A stretch of DNA of 32,291 nucleotides from Candidatus Zixiibacteriota bacterium (GTDB lineage: Bacteria; Zixibacteria; MSB-5A5; UM-FILTER-46-8). The notes beneath the pieces were generated by a model. It was given only the letters and a program-made list of their open reading frames with translations. It was not told where the DNA came from and searched no databases. The stretch covers positions 1-32,291 of the forward strand of contig WJIJ01000145.1 of NCBI GenBank assembly GCA_014730345.1, in the 5' to 3' direction. Shown here one piece after another: positions 9,271-17,811 of this stretch (position 1 is the stretch's first letter; every line of letters begins with the position of its first letter). A program made the translations under genes and the position numbers.

Positions 9271-9675
9271 CTAAGTTCCGGATTTGCGGACGAGTTCAAG
9301 GCGTATGAACTTGGGAAATACAACATCGACTACCCACAGGTCGTCGACTTTGGGAAGGATGATATTGGTTGCTTCCACGGGATATTCAAAAATCCCCGCC
9401 CGATAAGCGCTGAGGTCTATATCGAGATAAAGCGCTTCCTCTTCAAAACACTCCAGCAGGCTTTTGCCCTTTCCTCCTAAAAGGACTTCTACGGTGGGGA
9501 TGCTGTCCTGCGCTAAACGGTATCCATCGGGAACCTGCACTACCGACCGTTCCACCTCGAAATTGTATTCGTAGTTTTTTTCGGTCACGGTATGGAACCA
9601 TAACAGGGTAGCGAAGAATACGGCCCCGATTTTTAATGGTAAATTATCCAGAAATATTTTAGATACGCTATCCAT
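9271..9675 (-). CDS. YbbR-like domain protein, membrane anchored
   Basis: 134 aa with a single N-terminal membrane helix (about residues 10-28, NLPLKIGAVFFATLLWFHTV) in the pattern NLxLKxxAxxxAxxLWF..V that opens YbbR/CdaR proteins. One YbbR-type beta domain follows, with VPDGYRLAQDSIPTVEVLLGGKGKSLLE and then LDIDLSAYRAGIFEYPV. Firmicute CdaR carries three or four such repeats and regulates the diadenylate cyclase CdaA. This short version has one repeat and no CdaA gene beside it, so a regulatory link is only a possibility. It lies between the small zinc-ribbon gene and tsaD on the same strand and may be co-transcribed with them. No strong ribosome site is visible before the ATG. Confidence 0.75.
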   Translation of the reverse strand: MDSVSKIFLDNLPLKIGAVFFATLLWFHTVTEKNYEYNFEVERSVVQVPDGYRLAQDSIPTVEVLLGGKGKSLLECFEEEALYLDIDLSAYRAGIFEYPVEATNIILPKVDDLWVVDVVFPKFIRLELVRKSGT

Positions 9676-9727
9676 AACAGATTACTTGATATTCAAACGG
9701 AAACCGCCTGGTTTTAAAATATTCTCT

Positions 9728-9922
9728 TTACTTCGACGATTGAGTAATAGTTCTGCCGAATGATACTTCGCCGTTATCTATCCTCAGCGAAAATCCGCAT
9801 TCGGGGTTGTTACATACCCACGCCTTAAACATAATCGGCGCTCCATCCCGTCCATAATCGGACAGCGGAAGGAGAACGCCGGTAGAGCACTTCTGACATT
9901 CGGGATACAGTTTCTCGAGCAT
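9728..9922 (-). CDS. Small zinc-ribbon protein
   Basis: 64 aa from the ATG at 9922. Four cysteines are arranged as a zinc ribbon: CQKC near residues 10-13 and CNNPEC near residues 37-42, separated by a hydrophobic/beta stretch. Such short ribbons usually bind one zinc ion and act as structural or nucleic-acid/protein interaction modules, but no specific function can be assigned. A GTG start four codons upstream (9934) is also open, and GGTGAG precedes the ATG closely. A TTGACA-type promoter lies about 110 bases upstream. It is first in a possible three-gene minus-strand unit with the YbbR gene and tsaD. Confidence 0.6.
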   Translation of the reverse strand: MLEKLYPECQKCSTGVLLPLSDYGRDGAPIMFKAWVCNNPECGFSLRIDNGEVSFGRTITQSSK

Positions 9923-10036
9923 ACTCACCACCACACTTCTGCTGTGTTTAGCTTCTCAATGAATTATGAAATTCGTTTCCCCATAGCACTTTATACGATT
10001 TAGAATTTAGCGCCAGGCTCTAATTCCTTCTATCTG

Positions 10037-10066
10037 TATCTAATATAGTCAGTTGCACTTTGTCAA
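10037..10066 (-). promoter_or_regulatory. Putative promoter of the zinc-ribbon/YbbR/tsaD unit
   Basis: A perfect TTGACA (minus strand, 10066-10061), an 18-base spacer and TAGATA (10042-10037). The predicted start is near 10030, giving a leader of about 108 bases. Confidence 0.45.
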
Positions 10067-10224
10067 TATAATTTATCGGAACGGAATGGTTATATATTGA
10101 TAGGATTTTGTACATTATGCTTGTATTAAGCCCAATACAATATTTTACCTTGCAGGCAAATTCAAGGACGCGTTCCCATTCCCGATTATTATAATACCAT
10201 AATTTGCTTTTAGTCGAGGGGGGA

Positions 10225-11442
10225 ATGCGCGAAATTGTTGAAAAAAGCGCCGGTAATACAAAGCGCGCCGATACATCACCGCTAACAAAGAAAACCATAC
10301 CGCGCCTGCAGGCTATCGATGTGGGAAGAGGTATAGCCATGACCCTGGTTATACTGGTGCATACAACATGGTCGCTCGTTCGCGACTCCGCGGGCAATAT
10401 TGAACGGATGTATATGCCCATCGTATGGATTTCCCAGATGGCCACTCCCGCATTTTTGCTCATCAGCGGTATGATGCTTGGTTATCTTTATCATTGCTCG
10501 GACGAGTTTAAATTCGCGGCGATAAAGCAAAAACTCACCAAAAGAGCTATAATCCTGATAACTTTTATACATATCGTTTTAAACGCGTCCTGGGCTATTC
10601 ATGAAGGCTCATTCTGGATGATAATAACTGCTTTGGCCATTACAGATATTATCGGGCTAACCATACTCTTTTACATTTTCCTGATTCAAAGGCGCAATCT
10701 AACCATGACTTCAGCAGTAATCGTTTTTGTCGCTTCATGGCTCGCCGCGAGGTTATGGCTCCCGCAGGCAGAGTTTTGGTTGATTGTCAAGCAGGTCCTG
10801 TTTGGTCCGTCATACCGTCAGGATATTATAATCCACAGCAGTTTCGCGTTACTGCCGCTGGCTTGTATTTATCACGCGGGCGTGGTGCTCGGCGGAAAAC
10901 TGGCCCGGGGCGTTCTACTTGACAGGACGATAGAACTCGCCCGGGAGTACGCATCCTATGGCATTATCCTGGTAGTAAGCGCGGTGTCATTGCACCAGCT
11001 GGGAAAATTTGTATTTCCCCTGGTAGGTTTGACCGGGCTTGATTGGGAAGGCGCGCTGTATCTTTTTCAAAAATACCCCCCCTCGATTTCATTCGCACTC
11101 TTCTATTCCGGGGCTACCCTGATTTTGATTGCGTTATTGCTGGCGGTTGAGAAATGGAAAGGTGGTCTGGGCGTACTTGGAGATTTTTTCCGGGTTTTCG
11201 GAAGAACCTCGCTTTTTACTTTCGCCATACAGGCTCATATTACCCTGACTATTCCTTCGTTATTAGGCATTTACGCCAGCCTCCATTTTTCACAGTGGCT
11301 AATGCTTTTTATATCGACTTTCAGCGCAATATGGATTTTGTCCTATCTTTGGATGCGGTACAAGCTGAAGGTTAAATTTTCAAGCGCAAAACCATTGCTG
11401 TCCCATCGCAAGCCAATTGGAAAACAGGCGCATACCGGATAA
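10225..11442 (+). CDS. Multi-pass membrane acyltransferase-like protein (DUF1624 / acyltransferase-3-like)
   Basis: 405 aa. After a polar N-terminus of about 25 residues comes RLQAIDVGRGIAMTLVILVHTTW, matching the R..aiD.lRGiai..vi..H opening shared by acyltransferase-3, OpgC and the heparan-glucosaminide N-acetyltransferase-like DUF1624 families. The conserved His is in the first membrane helix. About nine or ten further hydrophobic segments follow, ending with a basic cytoplasmic tail (RYKLKVKF ... SHRKPIGKQ). Members move acetyl or succinyl groups across the membrane onto glycans or lipids; the acceptor here is unknown. The frame opens at a TTG (10204), but GAGGGGGGA lies directly in front of the ATG at 10225, which is the better start. 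It is convergent with the aminopeptidase gene, with only 22 bases between the stops and no hairpin between them. Confidence 0.7.
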   Translation: MREIVEKSAGNTKRADTSPLTKKTIPRLQAIDVGRGIAMTLVILVHTTWSLVRDSAGNIERMYMPIVWISQMATPAFLLISGMMLGYLYHCSDEFKFAAIKQKLTKRAIILITFIHIVLNASWAIHEGSFWMIITALAITDIIGLTILFYIFLIQRRNLTMTSAVIVFVASWLAARLWLPQAEFWLIVKQVLFGPSYRQDIIIHSSFALLPLACIYHAGVVLGGKLARGVLLDRTIELAREYASYGIILVVSAVSLHQLGKFVFPLVGLTGLDWEGALYLFQKYPPSISFALFYSGATLILIALLLAVEKWKGGLGVLGDFFRVFGRTSLFTFAIQAHITLTIPSLLGIYASLHFSQWLMLFISTFSAIWILSYLWMRYKLKVKFSSAKPLLSHRKPIGKQAHTG

Positions 11443-11464
11443 ACAATTTCAAGCGAGCAGTTCC

Positions 11465-12568
11465 TTAAATGAGAAATTTGCCGTTTTTATAAAACACTTT
11501 GCCGTCGGCATGAATCTCGCCCTGCTGGCGAAGATCGCATATCATATCCCAGTGAAGGGCCGATACATTCTTCGAGCCGGTTTCGGGATATGCCGCTCCC
11601 ACCGCGATATGGCATGTGCCGCCGATTTTTTCATCGAAAAGAATATTTTTGGTGAATTTCTTGATTCCGTAATTGGTGCCGATGGCCAGTTCACCGACAT
11701 AACTGGACCCATCATCCATCTTCAACATCTCTTTCAAGAACTTCTCGCCCTTTTCAGCTTTGGATTTAACGACTTTCCCATTTTCGAATTCGAGATAGAT
11801 GTTCTCCACCATACGGCCGCTGTAGACGGCGGGGAAAGTATAACGAATATGTCCGTTCGCTGAATTCTCCACCGGTCCGGTGAACACTTCGCCATCGGGG
11901 AAATTATTGCTTCCATCGCAATTGATCCATTTGCGTCCCTTAACATTGAAGGTTATGTCGGTATCCTTGGCGATGATACGTATTTCCTTTTTCCGGTTAA
12001 GCCAGCGTACTGTCTTAGCCTGCTCCCTGGAGATTTTTTTCCATTCGGCAACTGGATCTTTTTTGTGTAGAAGGCAGGCCTCGAAAACAAAATCCTCATA
12101 CTCGCTCAGGGACATACCGGCATCCTGCGCCGCGGCATGGGTCGGATACTGGGTGCCTACCCATTTCAGTTTTCCTTCGGCGGAGCGTTTCATGAAAATT
12201 TCCTGAATCGGCCTGCTGGCGGCTCTCTGCATGGCCGCCTTTTTGGGGTCGGTGTTGCTCAGTTCCATCGTGTTATGGGGACCGCGCATGGCTATTAAAT
12301 TATCAATCGTTTCCATCTCCATTTTGGCAACGGGCGAGACAAATTGAAGCTGGTATGGTTTAGCCTCTTTTAGGAAAATTTCCTGGGCGCCGGAAGTCCC
12401 CATCTTGATGTAGGGGTGAGCTCCTTTTTTTAATGCTGAACGGAAAACTTCCATGGCCAGGGGAGTGCTGAGGTCTGAGCAGTTTATTAACGTCAACTCG
12501 TCCTTTTTAACCTTACAACAATAATTTACCAGAACATCGGCGAACTTTGCTAATCTTGGATCTAACAT
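11465..12568 (-). CDS. Aminopeptidase, peptidase family M29
   Basis: 367 aa, typical for M29 (AmpS/AmpT/PepS), a family of cytoplasmic two-metal aminopeptidases with broad specificity. The metal-ligand and catalytic motifs are all present in order: PDGEVFTGPVE (first Glu), VGELAIGTN (second Glu), ILFDEKIGGTCHIAVGAAYPE (His, then Tyr) and ALHWDMICD (His-x-Asp). The N-terminus MLDPRLAKFADVLVNYC is the family opening. The frame starts five codons earlier, but that ATG overlaps the ribosome site. AGGAGG followed by four A puts the start at 12568. An extended -10 promoter lies about 70 bases upstream. The gene stands alone, which suggests a housekeeping role in peptide turnover. Confidence 0.93.
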   Translation of the reverse strand: MLDPRLAKFADVLVNYCCKVKKDELTLINCSDLSTPLAMEVFRSALKKGAHPYIKMGTSGAQEIFLKEAKPYQLQFVSPVAKMEMETIDNLIAMRGPHNTMELSNTDPKKAAMQRAASRPIQEIFMKRSAEGKLKWVGTQYPTHAAAQDAGMSLSEYEDFVFEACLLHKKDPVAEWKKISREQAKTVRWLNRKKEIRIIAKDTDITFNVKGRKWINCDGSNNFPDGEVFTGPVENSANGHIRYTFPAVYSGRMVENIYLEFENGKVVKSKAEKGEKFLKEMLKMDDGSSYVGELAIGTNYGIKKFTKNILFDEKIGGTCHIAVGAAYPETGSKNVSALHWDMICDLRQQGEIHADGKVFYKNGKFLI

Positions 12569-12638
12569 TTTTCCTCCTGCCATATTATAGTTATTATTAA
12601 CTTCGATATTCTACCAAACAAAGTTTCGAGTTTTTACA

Positions 12639-12668
12639 ATTATAACAAGATATAAGCTATAATGCCAC
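12639..12668 (-). promoter_or_regulatory. Putative extended -10 promoter of the aminopeptidase gene
   Basis: On the minus strand, a perfect TATAAT (12644-12639) is preceded by TGT, the extended -10 signature. GTGGCA (12668-12663) lies 18 bases upstream as a weaker -35. Confidence 0.55.
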
Positions 12669-13082
12669 ATTTTGTTAGATACAATCACGAAACAGGGTGT
12701 TTTATATTGTTTAAGAAAAACATAAGAATCAATAATCTCAAGCAAGTTTTGTAATACTGTATTTATGAATAATTAGCCCTTGACGAAATCGAGAAATTCG
12801 TTAATTTACTATTTGGATTCTGACAGACCTCACGCGCTTCACCCCAGTACCTGGCAATAGAACTTAGGCTTTAGCATCATTGAAAAGTTTCCGCAATCGC
12901 AGGCGATAATGCCAATTAGCTAAGCGAGGATACATTGATAGAGACTTCGTTAGAATTTATATGTCGCGGGTGTGGTATGCCCCATAAAGATTAAGATACT
13001 TTTTCAAACCAGGGAAAGGAGAAATGCCTATGGTGACAAAGATATATTTGTGTGTTATTTAATCTAAAAAGAGAGGTGAAAA
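12669..13082 (+). promoter_or_regulatory. Intergenic region upstream of the beta-helix gene, with putative promoter and leader mini-ORF
   Basis: No gene of normal size lies here. A plausible promoter is TTGATA (12935-12940), a 17-base spacer and TATATG (12958-12963). This would give a leader of about 115 bases. A weaker TTGACG (12780-12785) with TAATTT (12802-12807) lies further upstream. In the leader, AAAGGAG is followed closely by a 12-codon ORF (13024-13062, MPMVTKIYLCVI and stop). The proper ribosome site of the next gene (GAGAGGTGAAAA) comes after it. No riboswitch class is recognised. Confidence 0.35.
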
Positions 13083-15287
13083 ATGAGGTTTCGAATTCTG
13101 ATCTTCGTGTTAATCGTTTTAGCTGTTTTCACTTTAAATAGTTCGGCGGCGGTTTACACGGTGATAAATGTTCTCGATGACGGAAACCCGGGTTGCCTGA
13201 GATGGGCGATGAACATGGCAAACGGGAGCGCGGGGATGGATACGATAGATTTCAACATTCCGGGCGGGGGGGTTCATACGATTACTCCGGGATATCAATT
13301 ACCTGTATTAATAGATCCCTCCGGTACTATGATAAATGGTTTAACTCAGCCTGGAGCTTCAGCGGGAGGAAATCCTCCATCAACCGCCATACTTATGATT
13401 GAGATAAACGGTATCGGGGCCGGCGCATCGCATGGAATCTGGATACAATCGCCGAACAATATTATTCAGGGTTTGGTGATAAATAACTTTGAGCAGGATG
13501 GAATTCGCATCCAGGGAATGATTGATCCGCCTACCTTTTTAAATTTTATTTATTGCAATTTCGTAGGCACCGATCCCACTGGAACAGTGGCGCAGGGAAA
13601 CGGATGGAACTACGCGGGATTGTGGGCAGGTATTGACATTGTAGTATCTCCGGATTGTGCTGGTTTTGCATACGACAATATCATAGAATCGAACGTATCA
13701 TCAGCGAATTTTGCAGAGGGGGTGGCTATTTCCAACTGTCCCCCGGGGGATGTTCATCACAACTTCGTCCTTCACAATTACATCGGAACCGACCTCAATG
13801 GATTCGGGGCTGGTTTAGGTAACATTAATACAGGTATAACCATTAGCGAAGGCGCCCATAATAATGAGGTGGCAGACAATATCATATCTGATAACGGATT
13901 GGAAGGCGTATGCATAGTCGGCTTCGCTGAATTGGGAATCCACACAGATACTAACCATGTTTTCTATAATACGATCGGGTTAGATATAAACTTTGCGCCA
14001 TTAGCCAATGGACGGGATGGTGTAAGCATAGGCCACTACGCGGGAACCAACTATAGGGGTGGTCACGCCCGGCGCAACCTGATCGAATTCAACACTATCG
14101 CCTACAATACCCTCAGCGGGGTGATGATTTGGGAGCATCAAAATACATCCGTAAACGCGGATGAAAACCGTATCAGCCAGAACTCCATTTATGATAATGG
14201 CACCCTCGGGATTGACCTTCAGGATGATATGGTTACTCTCAACGATTACAATCCTGATGACCTTGATAATCTCGCGAATCAGCTGTTGAATTTCCCCGAC
14301 AGCCTGTTAGTTAATTATATCGGCGGCGTTGCGACCATATCCGGAATTTTGCGTATCGATACTCCTCCAACAAGCGCCACCGTGGAAGTTTTCAAAGCGA
14401 GACTCGACCCAAGCGGTTACGGCGAGGGAGAAAACTTTCTCGGTATGACAACTCCGGATGCCGCCGGTAACTGGAGTATATCAGTTCCGGGATTATCACC
14501 GGGCGACTACGTAACCGCCACAGCTATTGACGCGAACAACAACACATCGGAATTCAGCCCGTCGGTAATGGTTGCTTCTGATACATGCCTAACCTGCATA
14601 ATGGATATCCGCCCTGACCTTGTCCCCTGCGATAACTCGGTACCGATCCAATTCCAGCTGGATGTAACCAATTGCGGGTCCGTGGCCGTTCCAGTATACG
14701 CGGAAATATATCCGACTATCGGGGATTGTACTTCCGGGTCATCCTTCGATTTTAATATCAACAGGCTGGTAACATCGAGTCTGCCCGCGGGTCAGACATA
14801 TAGCGGCTACTACTATTATTATGCCGGCAACAGGTGCGCCATGGGTCTGTCGCTGGTAGCCATCTGGGTCGATGTTGGCCCGGCCATTAACAACTGGATT
14901 GGAAGTTGCTGTGACAATTTCTTCTTTACCAATCCATTTGCCATGCAATCGCCGGTACCGGGAGCTGTGTGGGGTGAAGAAGGTTCCATGTTCTATGAAA
15001 CGAGCGAGCTGGCAAACCTGCCCGATGCCACTTCCCTCGGGCAAAACTACCCAAATCCGTTCAACGCGGCTACGGTGATACCTTTCAGTTTGAAAGAATC
15101 GGGCCATGTTTCCCTGAGGATATACAATCTCGCGGGACAGGTAGTGGAAACTCTTGTTGATGATGTTATGACCGCCGGTTCGCATAATGTAAACTGGGGA
15201 GCATCACAATACGCCACCGGAATATACTTCTACACTTTGAACGCGGAGGATGTATCGTTTACTAAAAAGTTGATACTGGTGAAATAA
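13083..15287 (+). CDS. Secreted right-handed parallel beta-helix protein with T9SS type A sorting domain
   Basis: 734 aa. The signal peptide is MRFRILIFVLIVLAVFTLNSSAA. The first module has the 'ytV.n..DdG.pgcLRWAm..AN...g.dtIdFnIpg' pattern found at the N-terminus of many secreted parallel beta-helix proteins. A run of short beta-helix coils follows (NNIIQGLVINNFEQDGIRI, NEVADNIISDNGLEGVCI, NRISQNSIYDNGTLGIDL). A beta-sandwich region comes next (about 415-500), then a cysteine-containing region (CLTCIMDIRPDLVPC ... CCDNFFF). The protein ends in a sorting domain (LGQNYPNPFNAATVIPF ... GIYFYTL ... KKLILVK). Such proteins are often surface adhesins or polysaccharide-binding or -degrading proteins; no catalytic site is recognised. 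The start has a ribosome site AGAGGTGAAAA, and a terminator follows the stop. Confidence 0.85.
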   Translation: MRFRILIFVLIVLAVFTLNSSAAVYTVINVLDDGNPGCLRWAMNMANGSAGMDTIDFNIPGGGVHTITPGYQLPVLIDPSGTMINGLTQPGASAGGNPPSTAILMIEINGIGAGASHGIWIQSPNNIIQGLVINNFEQDGIRIQGMIDPPTFLNFIYCNFVGTDPTGTVAQGNGWNYAGLWAGIDIVVSPDCAGFAYDNIIESNVSSANFAEGVAISNCPPGDVHHNFVLHNYIGTDLNGFGAGLGNINTGITISEGAHNNEVADNIISDNGLEGVCIVGFAELGIHTDTNHVFYNTIGLDINFAPLANGRDGVSIGHYAGTNYRGGHARRNLIEFNTIAYNTLSGVMIWEHQNTSVNADENRISQNSIYDNGTLGIDLQDDMVTLNDYNPDDLDNLANQLLNFPDSLLVNYIGGVATISGILRIDTPPTSATVEVFKARLDPSGYGEGENFLGMTTPDAAGNWSISVPGLSPGDYVTATAIDANNNTSEFSPSVMVASDTCLTCIMDIRPDLVPCDNSVPIQFQLDVTNCGSVAVPVYAEIYPTIGDCTSGSSFDFNINRLVTSSLPAGQTYSGYYYYYAGNRCAMGLSLVAIWVDVGPAINNWIGSCCDNFFFTNPFAMQSPVPGAVWGEEGSMFYETSELANLPDATSLGQNYPNPFNAATVIPFSLKESGHVSLRIYNLAGQVVETLVDDVMTAGSHNVNWGASQYATGIYFYTLNAEDVSFTKKLILVK

Positions 15288-15308
15288 AGCAATACTATCA
15301 TTTGTGCC

Positions 15309-15337
15309 GAGGCAGGGATTCTTTCCCTGCCTCCTTT
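15309..15337 (+). terminator. Intrinsic terminator of the beta-helix gene
   Basis: A 10-bp perfect stem (15309-15318 with 15324-15333), a 5-base loop and a following CTTTT, starting 21 bases after the stop codon. Confidence 0.85.
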
Positions 15338-15360
15338 TAAAAGCGATTCTAATCATGCTC

Positions 15361-15693
15361 CTATCGGATATCATGTTTAGTTTTCTTCAATTCCGCCCGG
15401 CACCAGTTGACCTGCTGGCATGAAGGGCATATCAACCATTTGGTAGTTCCTGAATGGGGACTTAAAAAATCAATCCCGGTGCTGATAGTGAACACGTGCT
15501 GGCAATCCGGGCAGGTGTAAATTGTACTTCGCGAGTGCCACCTGACCAGCAGATAAACTCCAATCCCCACAATCCCCATAAATGTAAATAACCAGGGTTT
15601 TGGGTTAAGGAAGATTATCACCGCCAGCGCGGCCGTGAGAAATATTACGACACCAATTCTAAATATATATACTTTGCGATGCGAAGGATTCAT
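15361..15693 (-). CDS. Small membrane protein with C-terminal zinc ribbon
   Basis: 110 aa. Two membrane helices (about residues 9-27, VYIFRIGVVIFLTAALAVIIF, and 33-50, LFTFMGIVGIGVYLLV) are followed by a cytoplasmic zinc ribbon with CPDC (near 60) and CPSC (near 90). The function is unknown. Its start lies 6 bases after the acyl-CoA dehydrogenase stop on the same strand, so the two are very probably co-transcribed. The link with lipid metabolism is positional only. Confidence 0.65.
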   Translation of the reverse strand: MNPSHRKVYIFRIGVVIFLTAALAVIIFLNPKPWLFTFMGIVGIGVYLLVRWHSRSTIYTCPDCQHVFTISTGIDFLSPHSGTTKWLICPSCQQVNWCRAELKKTKHDIR

Positions 15694-15699
15694 TGCCGT

Positions 15700-16905
15700 T
15701 TATTCGTCAAATGGATAGGTTGGCAGTTCCGTCCGGCCTTCTTTGTCCTTACGATAACCGAGGGAATAGTCGGCCTGGATTAATTTCTGCACTTCACGGG
15801 TTCCTTCATAGATGGACGCGCCCTTGGCATTGCGGTAGAATCTTTCCACGGGATATTCATCGGAGAATCCATAGGCCCCATGAACCTGCACCGCGTCGGA
15901 TGCGGCGGCTTCAGCATGTTCGCAAGCTATCCACTTCGCCAGTGAGGTGGCCCTGGTGTTGGCGATACCCTTGTTTTTCATCCATCCGGCCTTCAGGTAG
16001 AGGTTTCTGGAGATTTCATACCCGGCGTACATTTTGGCTATCATATCCTTCACCAGCTGGTGCCTCCCGATGGGCCGTTTGAAGGTTGTCCGTGTGTTGG
16101 AGTATGTCACGCAGGCGTCATGGCAGGCGCGGATGAGGCCCGTTGAACCGGCGGCAACTGTGTAACGTCCCTGGTCAAGGCAGAACATGGCGATTTTGAA
16201 GCCATCGCCGAGCCCGCCAATTATATTTTCCTCCGGGACAGGAGTATCGGACATGGAGATAAAACCTGTTTTCCCGGCGCGGACCCCGAGCTTGCCCTTT
16301 ATATCGCCGGTTTCAACTCCGCCGAAGGAGCGTTCGACAATGAATCCGGTAATACCCGAATGATCTCGGTCACGCTTTTTCTCCTGGTCGGTCCATGCAA
16401 AAATAAGGAAAACGTCGGCGGCATCCGAAAGGGATATCCACATCTTTTCCCCGTTGAGAATGTAGCCATCGGAGGTTTTCTCCGCGGTGGTCTGCAGACC
16501 GACAACATCACTGCCGGCATTGGGTTCTGTAAGCCCGAATGCGCCTACCATCCTGCCGGAGGTCATCCGGGGAAGATATTTCTCTTTCTGCGCTTCGGTA
16601 CCCCAGGTGAAAATCGGCAATGCCGCCAGCCCGATATGCACAGATAGAACAACTCTTGCTGATGTATCGCCGTATTCCAGTTCCTCGCATGCCAGCCCCA
16701 GGCTGATATAATCGGTTCCCCCTCCACCGTATTTTTCGGGAAAGCATAGACCCATCAAACCGATTTCTCCCATTCCTTCGATTATCGATTTATCGAAGGA
16801 CGCGTTGCGGTCGGCTTCCCTGATTCCGGGAATAATCCTTTTCTCGGTGAAGCGCTGTGCAAGATCGATAACTTCATTGTGCGTATCATCTAATTGGAAA
16901 TTCAT
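15700..16905 (-). CDS. Acyl-CoA dehydrogenase
   Basis: 401-aa FAD flavoprotein of the acyl-CoA dehydrogenase family, which forms the alpha,beta double bond in acyl-CoA and passes electrons to electron-transfer flavoprotein. Family landmarks are the N-terminal helical domain (RIIPGIREAD), the middle beta domain (MVGAFGLTEPNAGSD, NGEKMWISLSDAADVFLIFA) and the C-terminal helical domain (QVHGAYGFSDEYPVERFYRNAK). The catalytic base Glu is in IYEGTREVQ at residue 367, the position used by short- and medium-chain enzymes. Chain length and substrate cannot be read from the sequence. The frame runs 11 codons further upstream, but GGAGGAG three bases before the ATG at 16905 fixes the start. It lies 19 bases behind the metallophosphoesterase gene and 6 bases before the zinc-ribbon gene. 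Confidence 0.92.
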   Translation of the reverse strand: MNFQLDDTHNEVIDLAQRFTEKRIIPGIREADRNASFDKSIIEGMGEIGLMGLCFPEKYGGGGTDYISLGLACEELEYGDTSARVVLSVHIGLAALPIFTWGTEAQKEKYLPRMTSGRMVGAFGLTEPNAGSDVVGLQTTAEKTSDGYILNGEKMWISLSDAADVFLIFAWTDQEKKRDRDHSGITGFIVERSFGGVETGDIKGKLGVRAGKTGFISMSDTPVPEENIIGGLGDGFKIAMFCLDQGRYTVAAGSTGLIRACHDACVTYSNTRTTFKRPIGRHQLVKDMIAKMYAGYEISRNLYLKAGWMKNKGIANTRATSLAKWIACEHAEAAASDAVQVHGAYGFSDEYPVERFYRNAKGASIYEGTREVQKLIQADYSLGYRKDKEGRTELPTYPFDE

Positions 16906-16924
16906 TGTCTCCTCCGTTGGTTGT

Positions 16925-17752
16925 CTAAGTAAATTCAAGTACCGCTATCTGCGGTAGAGCGAAAAGGCGTACGGGAACCAGCGACGCTCCCAGCCCGCGG
17001 TTTATGAATATATGAGTACCCTGGGTATAATGATAGCCTTTTAAATATGAACCGATAAAATATTTTCGGGTCAACCGCTGGGTAATATATGGTATGTAAA
17101 TCTGTCCTCCATGGGTATGCCCGCTCAGAACCACATCGACATCATGGGCCACAGCCTTCTTGAAAATCTTTGGGGAATGGGAAAGGAGTATAGCCGGTAA
17201 ATCTTCGGTACAACCGGAAAGGGCATCGTCGATATCATCGTGGAATGTAACCAAATCATCGATACCGGAGATATAAAAACTTCGCGTTTGGCCATCGCGT
17301 ATCACGGTGCATCGCAGGGAGCGGTTAAATAGAACATGAACTCCCAGTCTTTGCAATCCGTCGAAAAGATCGAGAACTTTGTTCAGGTCGGCGTAGGTAT
17401 GGTCGTAATTGCCGGGGACATAGAATATCCCAAAGCGTGATTTGACGTGAGAAAAGAATTCCAGCGCCTCATCGATCTTTTCCGGACCCTTAATCAAATC
17501 ACCGGTAACGAATAAAATATCCGGTTCCAGTGAGTTTATGGACTTCTGAATTCGATGCGAATAGATGCCATCGCGGCGGATATGCATATCCGAGATATGA
17601 ACTATCGTTAGGTCTTTCAGTGTTTCCGCCAGTCGGGCGTGGGGGATTTCGATTTTATCGATGGTATAGACCCGCAGGTTTATATACCAGAATCCCAGTA
17701 TATTGATTAAAAAAAGGATGATAATTATCGGATATTTATATTTAGTGAGCAT
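16925..17752 (-). CDS. Membrane-anchored metallophosphoesterase (YkuE-like)
   Basis: 275 aa. An N-terminal membrane helix (about residues 8-26) is followed by a calcineurin-like phosphoesterase domain: SDMH (D55, H57), TGDL (D85), GNYD (N115), LLSH and SGHTHGGQ. The domain layout, and the C-terminal INRGLGASLVPVRLFALPQIAVLEF stretch, match YkuE-type enzymes, which act on membrane-associated phosphoesters. The canonical GNHD motif reads GNYDH, so the usual catalytic His is Tyr116. Metal-binding residues appear intact. The start codon ATG at 17752 lacks a clear ribosome site, but a good promoter lies just upstream. It is the first gene of a probable three-gene unit with the acyl-CoA dehydrogenase and the zinc-ribbon protein. 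Confidence 0.88.
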   Translation of the reverse strand: MLTKYKYPIIIILFLINILGFWYINLRVYTIDKIEIPHARLAETLKDLTIVHISDMHIRRDGIYSHRIQKSINSLEPDILFVTGDLIKGPEKIDEALEFFSHVKSRFGIFYVPGNYDHTYADLNKVLDLFDGLQRLGVHVLFNRSLRCTVIRDGQTRSFYISGIDDLVTFHDDIDDALSGCTEDLPAILLSHSPKIFKKAVAHDVDVVLSGHTHGGQIYIPYITQRLTRKYFIGSYLKGYHYTQGTHIFINRGLGASLVPVRLFALPQIAVLEFT

Positions 17753-17782
17753 ACTTTAATCGCTTGTTGTAATTAAATTAAT

Positions 17783-17811
17783 TTATTAAGTTTGCCAGAT
17801 GAAAAATGCAA
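17783..17811 (-). promoter_or_regulatory. Putative promoter of the metallophosphoesterase operon
   Basis: On the minus strand, TTGCAT (17811-17806), a 17-base spacer and TAATAA (17788-17783). The -35 lies inside the first codons of the divergent gene at 17799. On the other strand, TTGTTG (17764-17769) and TAAGTT (17787-17792), also 17 bases apart, may serve that gene. Confidence 0.45.

Noticed and set aside
10020-10463. Minus-strand 147-codon frame overlapping the acyltransferase start
   Set aside because: Low-complexity, non-protein-like translation opposite a real gene with a good ribosome site.
12669-13020. Riboswitch (c-di-GMP or cobalamin type) upstream of the beta-helix gene
   Set aside because: Some GC-rich short repeats are present, but no conserved core motif of these classes could be found.
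14739-15185. Minus-strand 148-codon frame opposite the beta-helix gene
   Set aside because: Lies entirely antisense to the sorting domain region; no motif or ribosome site.
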